Assembly: GCF_037392515.1 (NCBI RefSeq)
Contig: NC_090280.1
Location: 74,016,504-74,080,503, forward strand
DNA from: Haliotis asinina
Taxonomy: Eukaryota > Mollusca > Gastropoda > Lepetellida > Haliotidae
Direction: 5' to 3'
Length of the DNA: 64,000 bases
Below the pieces are notes generated by a model. It saw only the letters and a list, made by a program, of their open reading frames with translations. It was not told where the DNA came from and did not search any database. Positions 35,501-46,836 of the stretch are shown here, one piece after another. Each line of letters opens with the position of its first letter. Position 1 is the first letter of the stretch. Position numbers and translations under genes: made by a program.

Positions 35501-38500
35501 CCTCAACACCCGTGAAGGTCCAGGGGTAGAATAGGCTTCAGCAACCCATAAGAGGCGACAAACGGGATCGGGTGTTCAGGCTCGCTGACATGTCATCAGT
35601 TCCCCATTGCGCAGTTTGATGCTCATGTTGTTGGTCACTTGATTGCCTGGTCCAGTCTCGATTATTTACAGACCACCGCAATAAAGCTGGAATATTGTTG
35701 AGTGTGGTGTAAAACTAAACTCACTCACTCACTGTCCTAAAAACTTAAAAAAAAAAAAGAATTTGTTTGGCTTCAGCTTTGAGCCGTAATTTCAGTGAAT
35801 GAGTGAGTGAGTGAGTGAGATTTACGATGCACTCAGAAATATTCCCGCTAAGTGGCGGCCGTCTGTGAATAATCGAGTCTGGACCAGACAATCTGATATC
35901 TGTCAACCAAGATAGCGAGCCTGACCACCCTATGACATTTGTCGCCTCTCATGCACGGCAAGCATGGGTTGTCGAAGATCAGTCGTAACCCAAATCTTCA
36001 CTGGTTTGTCGCAGTATGTAGAGTAATGTTGGGGTTTTCAGATTGTTATAATCTAACGAAGCTTTGATGCCGGGTTTGTGATGTTGGAGTATGTAATGTA
36101 ACGATGTCTGATGTCATGCTTGTGATGTTGAAGTATGTAATGTAACAATGTTTGATGTCGATTTTGTGATGTCGGAGTATGTAACGTAACGATTCTTGAT
36201 GTCGAGTTTAGGCAGTCGGAGTATGTAATGCCAAGCATGGGTTGTCGAAGATCAGTCGTAACCCTGATTGTTATGATGTAACGAAGCTTTGATGTCGAGT
36301 TTGTGATGTCGGAGTAATGTAACTATGTTTGATATCCAGTGTGTCATGTCAGAGTATGTAATGTAACGATATTTGATGTCCAGTTTGTGATATCGGAGTA
36401 CGTAATGTAACGATGTTTAATGTCGTGTTTGTTATGTTGGAGTATGTAATGTAACAATGTTTGATGTCGAGTCTGTGATGTCGGAGGGTGCAAAGTACCG
36501 ATACTGATACTGATGCTGATATCAGATATCAGGCTGTGACAACTTAAGTCATTGCCTCTGGGCCTATTTTGCACGGGCACGAAACTGGGTACGTGACCAC
36601 AAATATGGTTCCGATAACAGACTTAACTTGAGATGTTCCACTGAACCGCAACGGGGTAATGACCAAAGGCATTTAGTAGTCAGGGCTTAGGCCGTGTGAC
36701 CGGTGCCAGTTTACACTTTTCACGCAGAGGTTTCGAATCCCAACAAGGGTACAATGTGTGAAGTCCATCTCGTGTTTCCCACGCCGTGACATTGTCGGAA
36801 TACGTGACGTAAAACTAAACTCACTTACTCCTCGTTCTCAGAGGATCTTCTCAAGGGGCATTGTGTTTCAGGACATTCATATTCCATAACGTAGCCTGGG
36901 GCTGTGGAGTAGCTTAGTGGTTACTGCGTTCGCTTGTCACGCTGAGGACCCGGATTCGAGTACACACACGGATACCATGTGTGAAGGCCATTACCGGAGT
37001 CCCTCGTCGTGATATGTCCGGGATATTGCCAAAAGCGGCGTATAACAATACACAATCACCCACTCACTCACTCACTACAACGTGCCTGTCTGGCATGACA
37101 TTTCGCTGACCAAATGTCATAGCAACAGAACATGACTGGGTTCTTGACCGGCGAGTAGGAAACAGTCCATACCTGCCAAAGAAAAGCACACAGAAAATGT
37201 AGAATGTGTGTTACTGGAGGATTGGAAATGCAATTGCAGGGACGACATGGGACCTTATGCTCAAGATATGTCTGGACGGCTTTGGAGGTCATACTGATAT
37301 AGTGACATACATCATACGTGATTTGTGAAAGTGGTAGTGATGACACAGAGGTGTTTGTTTGATTTTGTTATTTCATTTCAAGTACCAACATGATTGGAAA
37401 AGAACAGTTTGTTTTATGAGTTTTCAAACGCATTTGTACTTTGTACATTAAATGTTTATGAATGCAGGCTTGATCTCGTCACTATATGGCTGGAATAACG
37501 CCTGTGTGACGTAAAGCCCAACTCGATATACATTGATAATGTTTTTGATCAGGTGTTTAGAACATAACATTATTGTAATTCAGATAACTGAAATATCCCC
37601 TTGGGGCTAACCTCAAGTCTCATTCTGTAATACTGCCTCTAGCTTACCCTAGTGACTTACGATTGCTTTAGGGGTTTGTGAAAGGGGTCCCTAGGATATA
37701 ACCCGTGAAGGTCCCGGGGTAGAATAGGCCTTCAGCAACCCATGCTTGCCATAAAAGGCGACTCAGCTTGTCGTAAGAGGCGACTAACGGGATCGGGTGG
37801 TCAGGCTCGCTGACTTGGTTGACGCGTGTCATCGGTTCCCAATTGCGCAGATCGATGCTCATGTTGTTGATCACTGGATTGTCTGGTCCAGACTCGATTA
37901 TTTACAGACCGCCGCCATATAGCTGTAATATTGCTGAGTGCGGCGTAAAACTAAACTCACTCACTCACTTAACTTGAGAGATCGACCGTGGGAGCGGTGC
38001 CAGTTTACACTTGTCAAGCAGAAGATTCGAATCCCAACACGGGTACAATGCTTGAAGCCCATTTCGTGTTTCCCCCGCCGTGACATTGTGACATGGGACT
38101 TCATGCTCAAGAACTGTCTGGACGGCCGTGGAGGTCATACTGATATCGTGACATGCATCATACGTGATTTGTGAAAGTAGTAGTGATGACACAGAGGTGT
38201 TTGTTTGATTTGGTTATTTCATCCCACTAAACTCACTCACTCACTCACCCTAGGATATAAGCTGAAAGGTGAGGTAAATGTGTTTCTGATCCTTAAACTA
38301 TTTAGGAATACAACTCGTTCAGCAGGATCCCGAATAATTCCCAGGTCATAAACATCCCCATCGCCCTCATTTTATGTAACATGAGGTATTGATACTCACT
38401 ATTTAAATGCCCTACAACGATTCGATCTGATAGTCGGACGTTTGAATCTCCTAAACCACCTGGTGCTTAATGGTTTCAATGCTGTCAAGTAATGTTATTT

Positions 38501-39690
38501 ATGTCCACATTGCAGGGGTCTTGTTGGCCGGTCCAAGAACAGAAAAAGTTTTCATAGATCACCCAAAGATGTTCAACTTTGGCAGCATGTTGAGCTACCC
38601 AGACCCTGACACGCTGAGACCAGTCCCTTGGGTTGCTGATGGGGTCAAGGTCGCTGAAATGTTATGCGAATCTCGGTGGAAGAAGGGCGGTGTTCCCCAG
38701 GAGGCGTGTCCACGATACGTTGCTAGGAAACAGTTGAAGAGGTTAGACGAACATGGATACAAATTGTACTCTGGTTATGAAATTGAATTTAAAATGATGC
38801 ACAGGGATACAATGGAACCTGTGTTTTATGGCCAAGATGCTTACAGTCAGAGGTTACTTCAAAAGCAATGCAAAACGTTACTTCACTTTGACAAAAACTT
38901 AAAGGAATCTAACATTGATGTTGAGCGGTATCATCCTGAGTTTGGTTCTGGTTTGTTTGAAGCTGTGACCAAACCGAAGTATGGCATAGAGTGTCCCGAT
39001 ATGGTCTTAAACTTGAAACAGGGCCTGATGGAGATGTCTGATGTGAAAGATGTAGTTATCACTTTCATGTCCAAACCGGAACTGGACAACAAAGCAACAG
39101 GAATTGGTGCCCATTTCAATTTTTCACTCTGGAACCAATCTGGAGACAGCCTGTTCTATGATGCTGACGCTCCTGATAATTTATCTGTTATGGCAAAGCA
39201 GTGGATTGCTGGCATCATGAAACACAGTAAGGCACTATGCGCTTTTAACAGCCCCACCGTCAACTGCTACAGGCGGCTTCACCAGCCCTTTTTCCCTTCA
39301 GCAATATTCTGGGGTATAGAAGATCGTGAGGCATGTTTCCGAATTAAGAATGACGGTCCTTCCGGTACATACATCGAAAATAGACTTCCCAGTGGAAAGA
39401 GTAACCCTTACCTCATTGTGGCGTCTACAATCGCTGCAGGGCTGGACGGTGTAATCAACAAACTGGAGTGTCCACCGCCGGGAAAGACAGAAAAGACAGA
39501 GAACCTGCCAAGAACACTGTCTGAAGCTCTTGAGGAACTGGAACGGGATGAAGCATTGGTAGATGCCCTGGGCAATGAACTTGTGACTTGGTTCGTGAAA
39601 TGCAAGAGAGATGGGGAGATTGCAAAATATAAAGACTTGCAAACTGACGAGGAACGATTTGCTCGAGAGAAAGAGGCCTATTTTCTATGA
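32548..39690 (+). CDS. LGSN-like: lengsin / type-1 glutamine synthetase-like protein, copy 1
   Basis: Two exons: 32548-32698 and 38516-39690, phase 1, GT-AG (donor GTAAAA, acceptor ATTGCAG), giving 441 residues. The N-terminal beta-grasp-like part (residues ~15-95) precedes the GS catalytic barrel. Metal-ligand glutamates are kept: E139 and E141 in YEIEF, E192 and E199, E338 in IENRLPSGKSNPYL. H250 in GIGAHFNFSL matches the ATP-site His; the second His of that motif is N252. Arginines R321, R326 and R340 are present. The flap Glu that deprotonates ammonium in GlnA has no counterpart in HQPFFPSAIFWG. Vertebrate lengsin is a lens protein without activity; this relative keeps more ligands, so it may bind nucleotide and metal or act on another amine. 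The ATG follows GTGACA; the upstream frame is short. Intron 5.8 kb, filled with repeats. Confidence 0.92.
32812..33000. repeat. ~43-bp minisatellite in lengsin intron, copy 1, first array
   Basis: Four to five units of GTCGAGGTTGTGAAGTCGGG plus TATATGAAATAATGCTGTTG. It lies ~110 bp after the exon-1 donor. Confidence 0.75.
33003..33475. mobile_element. two SINE B copies, facing outwards
   Basis: 33003-33186 on the minus strand, 33187-33475 on the plus strand. The pair is shared with duplication unit 2 (55010-55438). Confidence 0.75.
33682..34022 (-). mobile_element. two SINE A copies, second without head
   Basis: 33682-33842 is full (minus-strand GGATAGTCTAGTGGTTAAAG). 33918-34022 has only (GTGA)n and the 3' half. 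Neither is seen in unit 2. Confidence 0.7.
34240..35010. other. duplicated intron block without gene
   Basis: Matches 55565-55925 in part (TAGCGGCAAAGCCTT, GAGCTCGGTGTACGACAGAG). The 70-codon minus-strand frame at 34627-34839 is broken in unit 2. Confidence 0.5.
35014..35250 (-). mobile_element. SINE B, diverged (unit 1)
   Basis: GTCTGAACCAGACAATCCAG and ATCTCGTTAGTCGTCTCTTG are clear; counterpart at 55935. Confidence 0.65.
35509..36010. mobile_element. two SINE B copies facing each other (unit 1)
   Basis: 35509-35735 on the plus strand and 35797-36010 on the minus strand. In unit 2 only the second is present (56445-56625), so the first inserted after the duplication or was lost there. Confidence 0.7.
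36045..36500. repeat. ~43-bp minisatellite in lengsin intron, copy 1, second array
   Basis: About ten units of GATGTCGAGTTTGTGATGTC plus GGAGTATGTAATGTAACGAT. The unit aligns with that of the array at 32812, so both are one family separated by 3 kb. Confidence 0.8.
36690..36835 (+). mobile_element. SINE A-like copy
   Basis: TTTCGAATCCCAACAAGGGT and ACGTGACGTAAAACTAAACT; the head is replaced by GACCGGTGCCAGTTTACAC. Confidence 0.6.
36900..37075 (+). mobile_element. SINE A, full (unit 1 only)
   Basis: GGAGTAGCTTAGTGGTTACT, GGATTCGAGTACAC, tail CCCACTCACTCACTCAC. Confidence 0.75.
37250..37385 (+). repeat. block repeated within the 3'-flank insert at 38090-38230
   Basis: GTCTGGACGGCTTTGGAGGT to TTGATTTTGTTATTTCAT matches 38117-38228 with several changes; it is the original, non-inserted version in unit 1. 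Confidence 0.75.
37689..38260 (+). mobile_element. SINE B insertion carrying 3' flanking sequence
   Basis: CCCTAGGATATAA stands on both sides (37689-37701 and 38248-38260). Copy 2 has the empty site near 57672 (GCCCTAGAATATAA). The insert is a full SINE B (37702-37970), then ~260 bp starting TTAACTTGAGAGATCGACC that matches the flank of the copy-2 SINE B at 57241 without a difference seen over ~150 bp, then a second ACTAAACTCACTCACTCA tail. Confidence 0.75.
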
Positions 39691-40183
39691 TGAAAAAATG
39701 ACGGAATGTGGCATTACTGTTTCTCAGAAGAAAATGGTGATGCAACTTGTTGTCGACGTTACTGGAATTTTACTGAGTTAGAAAGATAGCAATGGTGCGT
39801 TTAGTAAATATCTTAGTTTCTTCTCTTTTTCTGACCCGAAAAAGTGCCATTATCTTGAATTCATTCACTATATATTTGATATCAATACCCTGTCGTGTAA
39901 AGTTAGAAATGTTGATGCACCATAGTGTTCACATTTTGTAGAAAGTTCAAAGAAACAATATGTGCTGTTAGGTTTGTGTACGGACTGATCTGTTCTCTTT
40001 AACACTGTGTTTGGTTGCTGCACGAAAATAACATGAGAGGGGTTGAAATGTCGGTACCGTCTTTCTTGGAACCCAAAACAGAACCATGGGTACTGAACGA
40101 TGTTGCGTGTTGATAATCATTCATGATCATAAGTACATATAGATTATATCTTCCCTATAGATCTATTGTCAGAATTGTTCTTC
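39691..40183 (+). other. lengsin copy 1 3' region
   Basis: Conserved with 59132-59520, including GATGCACCATAGTGTTCACA-like and CGGACTGATCTGTTCTCTTT blocks. No clear AATAAA within 400 bp of the stop. Confidence 0.5.
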
Positions 40184-40325
40184 AGGAACCCGTGCTCGTT
40201 AGAAGCGACTAACGGGATCAGGTGGTCATCGTATCTCAATTGCATAGAGGGATGGTCTTGATGATGATCACTGGATTGTCTGGACCGCCTCCATATACAT
40301 GTAGTTGGGATGTTGCGTGATTATG
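40184..40325 (+). mobile_element. SINE B, old (unit 1)
   Basis: GCGACTAACGGGATCAGGTG and GATCACTGGATTGTCTGG remain; partner at 59930-60075. Confidence 0.5.
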
Positions 40326-40925
40326 CAACAAACAAAAGCTCGTTACTGGTGGCAGTTGAAGGTCTTTTTGTGTGTGTGGATCATCGTCATTGCTTTCTCT
40401 TTTCCCTTCGTAGTATTGTCCATCTCTTATTATTGACGAAGGATGTGGGGACATCCCCAAACACCATGCTCGCTCGAACAGCTGTAGTGTAGAGTAAGTG
40501 AGTATAGTTATATGCCGCTTGTATCATTGTCATTGGTACTTCTACCTTAATCCGACATTTCTACACAAATAGCAATAAGGGCTTCATATTTGCTTTAGAA
40601 TTGTCACTGATACATATTTGTAAAGATGGAGAATGTGGGAAGTAGACACCGGGATTATTTTTGAAACGAAATGGCTACACGATGATGTATACTTATTGAT
40701 AAACACCTTCACTTTAATGGCTATTGATTGCCTGTGATGGAAAACGTGTTGATTGCTTGAAGCTTAATGTATTCAAACTATTTAACCTTGCTTCTATTGG
40801 AACTATAGAAATAAATCATCGGTAAAAAGAAAGGGGTAGTCCCTGTTTTCATCAAAAGTACATATTTTGTCACCTTCGTGCCTACAGAATCGTACTACAC
40901 AAAGTTGCATGGGGTCGTCATATTA

Positions 40926-41093
40926 AAGTGAGTGAGTGAATTTAGTTTAACGCCAATTTTAGCAATGTTCCAACAATATCACGACGGGAGACAGGACAAA
41001 TGGGCTTCACAAACTGTACCCATGTAGGGAATCGAAACCGGGTCTTCGACGTGATTAACGGACGCTTTAACCACTAGGCTACCCGATCACCCC
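40926..41093 (-). mobile_element. SINE A, full (unit 1)
   Basis: Minus-strand GGTAGCCTAGTGGTTAAAG and GGTTTCGATTCC; shared with unit 2. Confidence 0.8.
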
Positions 41094-41239
41094 TCATCAT
41101 ATTAAAGGTAATGTACGTTTTGAAATACTATTTCAAGAAGACACATTTAATGAAACAGTGTCCGTTGACACGTAAATCACTATGACATCAAACACGCAGC
41201 CCATAATGCTTTTGATCACCCGGGAGTATGAATGTTCCT

Positions 41240-41599
41240 ACTAAATACTAATAGGTCCAGAGATAATGAAAGCGTGGATATTCGGTGTGAAGAGCGAACC
41301 CAAAGAGGGAGAGGGCACAGTGACAGGGTGACTTGTAGTTTGTTACACTTGTGGGCAAACTGACTGAGGTCTGGGAACTGGGCTGACGACTCCAAGCGGT
41401 CACTGGTCTCCTGCACTTGGCATCAATGAGCAAGATAACACCAGCATTCGGCCTCAGGTACACATCCAGATGTCACTCATGTGGCGAACCCCAGCCATGT
41501 AGGACAAGGACATAGTAGGAATCTTTGGCAACATTGTAATCTGGACATCTTTATCCTTGGCAATCTCCAGCAGTACATGCCATCTCTGTGTATATTTGC
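41240..41599 (-). pseudogene. unidentified exon-like fragment, duplicated copy 1
   Basis: On the minus strand a strong acceptor (TGTGTTTGCAG) opens into a coding-like frame. It is more diverged than its partner at 60996-61369. It keeps YLRPNAGVILLIDAKC and, in another frame, RLESSAQFPDLSQFAHKCN. I do not recognise the family. Frame changes suggest it is decaying, or that an intron is being missed. Confidence 0.35.
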
Positions 41600-42359
41600 C
41601 TGCAAACACAGAACATATATTGTATCATTGTTCTGAAATACGGGATATTTTCCTCATTCAGACCAGGGCTACTCTACAACACCTCTACATGTATATAGGC
41701 TCCCTGCTCAGATTTACAGAAATAATTCAGACTTATGAAATAGAGCGAAACAGAACATTTCTTATGTTTTACTCAATAACGAGAATTTGAAAAGCTGTCT
41801 CAGTTATATTAATTTTGATCTCCATTTTCAAGTTGTTAGATAATTAGCATATGACTTTAACACTATATGAATAGCTCGTCCTAAATCAGTCACGGTTTAC
41901 TTGATAAGCGCTATGTACTAATCGTTAAAGATCACATATACCCTAGGGGCTGCAAATATATAAATCACTCGCTGGCATCGTCATAAATGAAACCCCGCCA
42001 TTAAAGCTACTCATTTCGATCTTTAATTACCTTAAATCGATCTTTTTGACAACAGTGCACAATTCTCAGCCGCAAACGAAATTTTAACCAATCAGAGCGG
42101 CGTGTCTCCGTGGCTTAAAGTGAGGTACAGATATGAGGGCCCATGCAGAATTCATCTACAGTTCAGGGGGTAAAATATTTCGTTTACAGGTTTGTACAAA
42201 CCTGAAATCGCGACAGCTGTTGTGAAAAATGAAAGCTATAAGTTGTCACAATCTACTATCATTTAGTTTTGTCTCCTGCTTTGCCTAGTTTCCTAGTTAC
42301 AACCCTTGGTTTCATAGACGATTCTGCCAAAATCACTTGATGTCGCTAGGTTATAATCC

Positions 42360-44230
42360 GTGTTAGTTGGTATAAACCTACATTTTATGTCTATGAATAT
42401 ACATTTACTAATCCATACTGAATACACTCTGTCGTGTCCGTGTTCGTGCAGGGATAATCTACAACATATAGGCTCCCTGGTTTGTGTAAAAACAACACCC
42501 TTCTTTCAAATACCGGATACTGTGTCTATTCAAACACTCGACCTCAACCTTTGTCAAATCGTGGATCGGGAGGAATCATATTAGCTGTGAAAAGACATCT
42601 GAGAGACTATATATCTGTGATCCCAAGGACAAATGATATATCTTTATGGTGTAAAAGTTCCAAGACTTATCTCAAATTCCCATCTGATTTAATCATAGGA
42701 TGTGTTTACATGCCGCCAGAAAACAGTAAATATGCAGATAAAGAACACTTGATATTGTTAGTATGTCTACACTTACCAACTATGCCTGCATAACTGGTGA
42801 ATTTAATGCTCGGACAAAGGACTCGATTGTACAGTTTTGATAGATTTTTTAGGGATAATGACCTAACTGACGAATTCCTATTGTACTATAAAGTGGAAAT
42901 ACTTAGTGCAAATAATATCAACATTGAGAGACATAACATTGACAAAATTGTAAACTCATATGGTTATATGCTCTTGGATGTGTGCAAAAACAATGGTGTG
43001 TATATTGTTAATGGGAGAGTTGGCAGAGACAAGGATATCGGAAAACATACTTGCAAGAATGTCAGTGTTGTTGACTATTGTGTTGCCACGGCCGAAATCT
43101 TTCCTCATATAGAGGATTTTGAAATATGTGACTTTGATGGAATATTGTCAGATGTTCAATCAAGTTAAGATGTGAGGTGAAGGTATGTAATCTTACACAA
43201 ATAAGTGAGAAGGGTACTGCATGTTTAAAACTGAATCCATAGGAATCCTGTAAACGTGATGTTTATGTAAACCAGTTTGATAGTAATGTATTGCATGAAA
43301 TCAGTAAGCTAATTGACTCTGTCGATTATAGTATTGTATCTGATTGTATAAATGGAATTACGAATGTCATGTCACAAGCACTTGTTGACGCAGCCAAGAA
43401 TACATTTGGGTGTAAAACTATCCAAAAAGGGGACAAATCAAATCATAAACCATGGTTTGACAAAACATGTAAACTGGCCCGAAGGAATTACCATAAGCAC
43501 AAAAGATTGTATGGGTTACATAAAGGCAATGTTGAAAGAGGGCTATTCATTGCGGCCAGTTAATTCTACAGAAAACATATGAGAAAGTCTTACAAATTAT
43601 TAAAAAACTAATGTACACAGCGGTTGCGTGAGACAAACTGCAGTGACCCTAAAACGTTTTGGGGTATCCTGAAATCATTTGGTAAAAGCGCAAATCAGCC
43701 GTGTGAAATTAAAATCGACACATTATTTAACCATTTTTTAGCCTGAATACCGATGTCCATAACGAAAATGTAGGAATGAGTGATGTGTTCTCAGCTGACA
43801 TAGCCGTGTTAGACAGTCGGATCACTGAAGCTGAGATTACGGCATGTACGTAATGAATATATCAAAGCCTCTACTGAGGTAATGCTACCAGCCTATGTTT
43901 AATTGTTTAACCTGGTGCTAGATCATGGGGTTTTTCCTCAAGCTTGGTCAGACGGTTACATAAAGCCCATTTAAAAAAAGCATGGGTAGCCAAGCCGACC
44001 CCAATAACTACAAGGGGTTATCCATTGTTAGTTGCTTAGGCAAGCTGTTCACGGCAATCCTATCCAAGCGCCTTCAAAATATCAAAATATGAGGAAGAAA
44101 CTGTTTTGTGTTTTCATCGATTTTCGTAAAGCATTTGATACTGTCTGGCGCTATGATCTCTGGCTAAAACGTATCAGCAGATCGCCTCTTTTTATTAAGT
44201 TTCAAATTGTATACAGGCATGATTAGAAAG
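42360..44230 (+). mobile_element. non-LTR retrotransposon ORF2 (endonuclease and partial reverse transcriptase)
   Basis: Successive frames give an AP-endonuclease domain (GGIILAVKRHLRDY, IGCVYMPPEN, a degenerate GDFNAR as GEFNAR, then SVVDYCVATAEIFPHIEDFE and SDVQS), a linker (NHKPWFDKTCKLARRNYHKH, DPKTFWGILKSFGKS), and the first reverse-transcriptase blocks, ending with FCVFIDFRKAFDTVWRYDLW. Many stops and frameshifts. The YADD block and everything after it are missing, which is the reverse of the usual 5' truncation and implies a later deletion. Clade not assignable by eye. Confidence 0.8.
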
Positions 44231-44544
44231 TAATTATGATTATAAGATGAAATATAAAGACGTACATTGACTAGTGTCTACATATACTGGTGAGTGAACG
44301 TTTATAAACCAAGTGAATTTAGCAAGTGAAGAAATTTATCGCGCAGTGTTGTCACTTCGACCCCCACTTCGCTTCTGTGGAAGAAGTCGATATGTTACAA
44401 GATGTGTCATGCAAAATCCCTTAAGTCATTATTCAAATACATATTTAACTACTAGTAGAAAGTAGTTTTGATTTTCTAATTTGATAAAAACAAACCATAA
44501 TCTCAATAATTTTAACGCACTTTAGCAATATTGCTCAAAAGCAT

Positions 44545-44625
44545 GAAATTATCGGGCCGTAGATGCGTCCAGGGTATAGTGGAGATTTATCGGAACGAAC
44601 ATTTTGGAGATATCGAGGATGAGCA
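44545..44625 (+). repeat. foldback element C arm fragment
   Basis: A single arm (GGGCCGTAGATGCGTCCAGG ... GAGATATCGAGGATGAG), joined directly to a SINE A tail fragment (GCGGCGTAAAATCATACTTA) that ends at about 44665. Confidence 0.5.
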
Positions 44626-44665
44626 TGAAGCGGCGTAAAATCATACTTATTCGCTCACTGCAGTA

Positions 44666-45427
44666 CACGTGTACATGTATCATGCATAATCTGTTCCTGG
44701 TTATTATGTACAATGCTGATCAGATGTCTGAATGCCCCAAAAGATCATAAACAAATTGTAAATCATCTATACCATAAAATATATGTTATATACGGGAATT
44801 CCTGATAATCTTTCACCTTATGAAGGGTAAAGAAGTAGCCCAGAAACTTTTCCAGAAAGTCTTTAGCATAGATTTTTTTTGTTTCACCCCTAAACTGTGA
44901 TACGGGAACACTGTTTTACTGTCCTTTGTCGACAAACATTTAATTTTAGTTAAAGATTGACTGTGTGTTTCTTTCGTTGCATTGAGGTATGAAACTAAAA
45001 ACCAATGTGCAAACTGTATGAATCCGCGTACCGAACTTTTCAACGTCGGATAATTAGTGCACAGTCCTTTTCTTGAGTGATCAGCAGGGAGCCTATATAG
45101 AGAGGGAGGAGAAACTCCTCGAAAAGCCGCTGGAATTATGTCTAGCCTCGTCACGTGACCAGTGTAGACAATATGGCGGCAGTTTAGTATTTAAGATTGA
45201 TCCCGGTTTATTTTCAACACCTGATTACCTTCGCTGAGTGTTGTAACAACTGGAAACCTATATGTAGTGGATATGTTAACTATTTTGTCACTTCAGTTTA
45301 AGTCAAGTAATTGTTATTAGTGTCAGCATTGGGACAGTAGATTTGTAGTTAAGTTTCAAGTCGGTATGTTATAGCTCACTGGCTTCCTTTCTCGATTCAC
45401 CGCGAAGATAGACTCAATTAAATCGAT
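44666..45427. other. no recognised gene
   Basis: A 113-codon minus-strand frame at 44813-45154 (PTLKSSVRGFIQFAHWF) has no family match by eye. Confidence 0.4.
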
Positions 45428-46005
45428 AAAAACATTTTTCACACATTCGTTTAATTTTTAGAAGGGAAGCATACCTTTAGTTGGAAGCTAGTTGCAAGTA
45501 GTAGTGATAGTTTTATGACTGAGAAAATGGTTACTTTGTATTTGAGGTGTGTGAAAAATGTGACATATCGCCTATCTGTTCTGATCCGCCATTGAAATAC
45601 TAAACGACGTTGTTCGAGTGTTCCTAGATATTGCTTCAAAAACATCTTTCACATGCACTTTTCATTCTTATCAGGGGAATATATTATCAGGTGTAATGTG
45701 TTTGCAAGTCATAGTGATAGTTTCATCATCTTAAAAATCTGTTAGGGTGTATTAGAGGTGTGTGAAAAATATGACATTTCATTGATCTATTCAGCCATTG
45801 AAATACTACTCTGCGTTGTTCGAGTGTTCCTAGATATTGCTTCAAAACATTTTTCACATACACCTTTCATTCTTATGAGGGGAGTGTAGTATCAGGTGAA
45901 ATGTGTTTGCAAGTAATAGTGATAGTTTCATCATCTGAAATACCATGTTATGGCGTATGTGATGTGTGTGAAAAATCTGACGATCTGATCTGATCCGTCA
46001 TTGGT
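45428..46005. repeat. three tandem ~207-bp units
   Basis: Units start AAAACATTTTTCACAC at about 45428, AAAAACATCTTTCACATGC at about 45638 and AAAACATTTTTCACATAC at about 45844. Each holds AGTGATAGTTT, GGTGTGTGAAAAAT and GTTCGAGTGTTCCTAGATAT (the last unit is incomplete). Identity by eye is about 80 percent, so it is an old array. Confidence 0.75.
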
Positions 46006-46610
46006 GCTGGTGATGCATAAGGGTTATACTTCTGTAACTTCTTTCTTTCGTGTTGATCTTAATATTTTTTGTTGATCTTTAATTTGAAAGGTGTTTATAA
46101 CGCTTTGTGATAATTCTAAATTTTCTGTTTTTGAGTGGTGTGTGACAGTGTCAGTTAACATTTTGTCAATGTCCACATTCAGTAAGATATCTGAATTAAA
46201 TATTAATGCAAACAAAAATGTCTCAATGTAGATTTTTTAATTAAAAATACTGCTGATGTTAACACATGTGTTACTTTTGCATTCTTAAACATGTTTTGGG
46301 AGGAATGACAGTGGCGTATCATTTATTCTTTTATTCATTCACATATGTACTTCCTTTTTTCTTTATTTCTTTTTTTATTCACTGATAATTCTTGCTCTTA
46401 ATTCTCATTATAATTCATTCATTCCTTGTAAAATTCCTACTGATGCAATAAACTGGCTGAAGTTCTGAAGCTGAAGTTGTGTTAGGAACGAGCCAAGTCA
46501 CTGTGTGCGTTGGAGCATGACGAGACACAGGTTAATTAGTACACATGGTAAAGAAAGCAAAAGAGTGACCTCTCTCTGTTGTAGATTATCCCTGGTTTCA
46601 GTCTCTCAAG

Positions 46611-46836
46611 TATGGTGGCTGAATTGCGCCATCGCTTTCTCGCCTTAAATTTGGTGGCGACATGAGACGAGAAAGCGATTACACGAGACGAGAAAGCGAT
46701 AGCACGAGACGGAGAGAGCGATAAAGTGATAAAGCGAAAAAGCGATAGCGCGATAAAACGAGAAAGCGATATAACAAGGCGATAAAGCGATAGAGCGAGA
46801 AAGCGATATTTACCTTAATTCTGCCCTGTCTGCACA
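46611..46836 (+). repeat. left terminal inverted repeat of the MULE-like element
   Basis: After TATGGTGGCTGA it is mostly degenerate ~12-20 bp units built on ACGAGAAAGCGATA and GCGATAAAGCGATA. Such subterminal repeats are common transposase-binding arrays in large TIR elements. Confidence 0.65.

Larger units (their letters stand above)
32040..41915 (+). repeat. segmental duplication, unit 1
   Basis: Homology with 54030-61690 begins near CAGTGGACTGTTCC, ~500 bp upstream of the lengsin ATG, and runs past the stop to the shared block ending GTTTACTTGATAAGCG. Exons are nearly identical; noncoding parts differ by many small changes and by insertions. The unit carries the lengsin-like gene, 43-bp minisatellites, SINE A and B copies and an unidentified exon-like fragment. 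Confidence 0.9.

Noticed and set aside
37668-37874. Conserved frame beginning MINNMSIDLRNWEPM, seen at several loci
   Set aside because: It recurs because SINE B recurs; not a gene family.
38931-39745. Minus-strand frames opposite lengsin exon 2 (also 58372-59186)
   Set aside because: Antisense shadows of the strongly coding plus strand.
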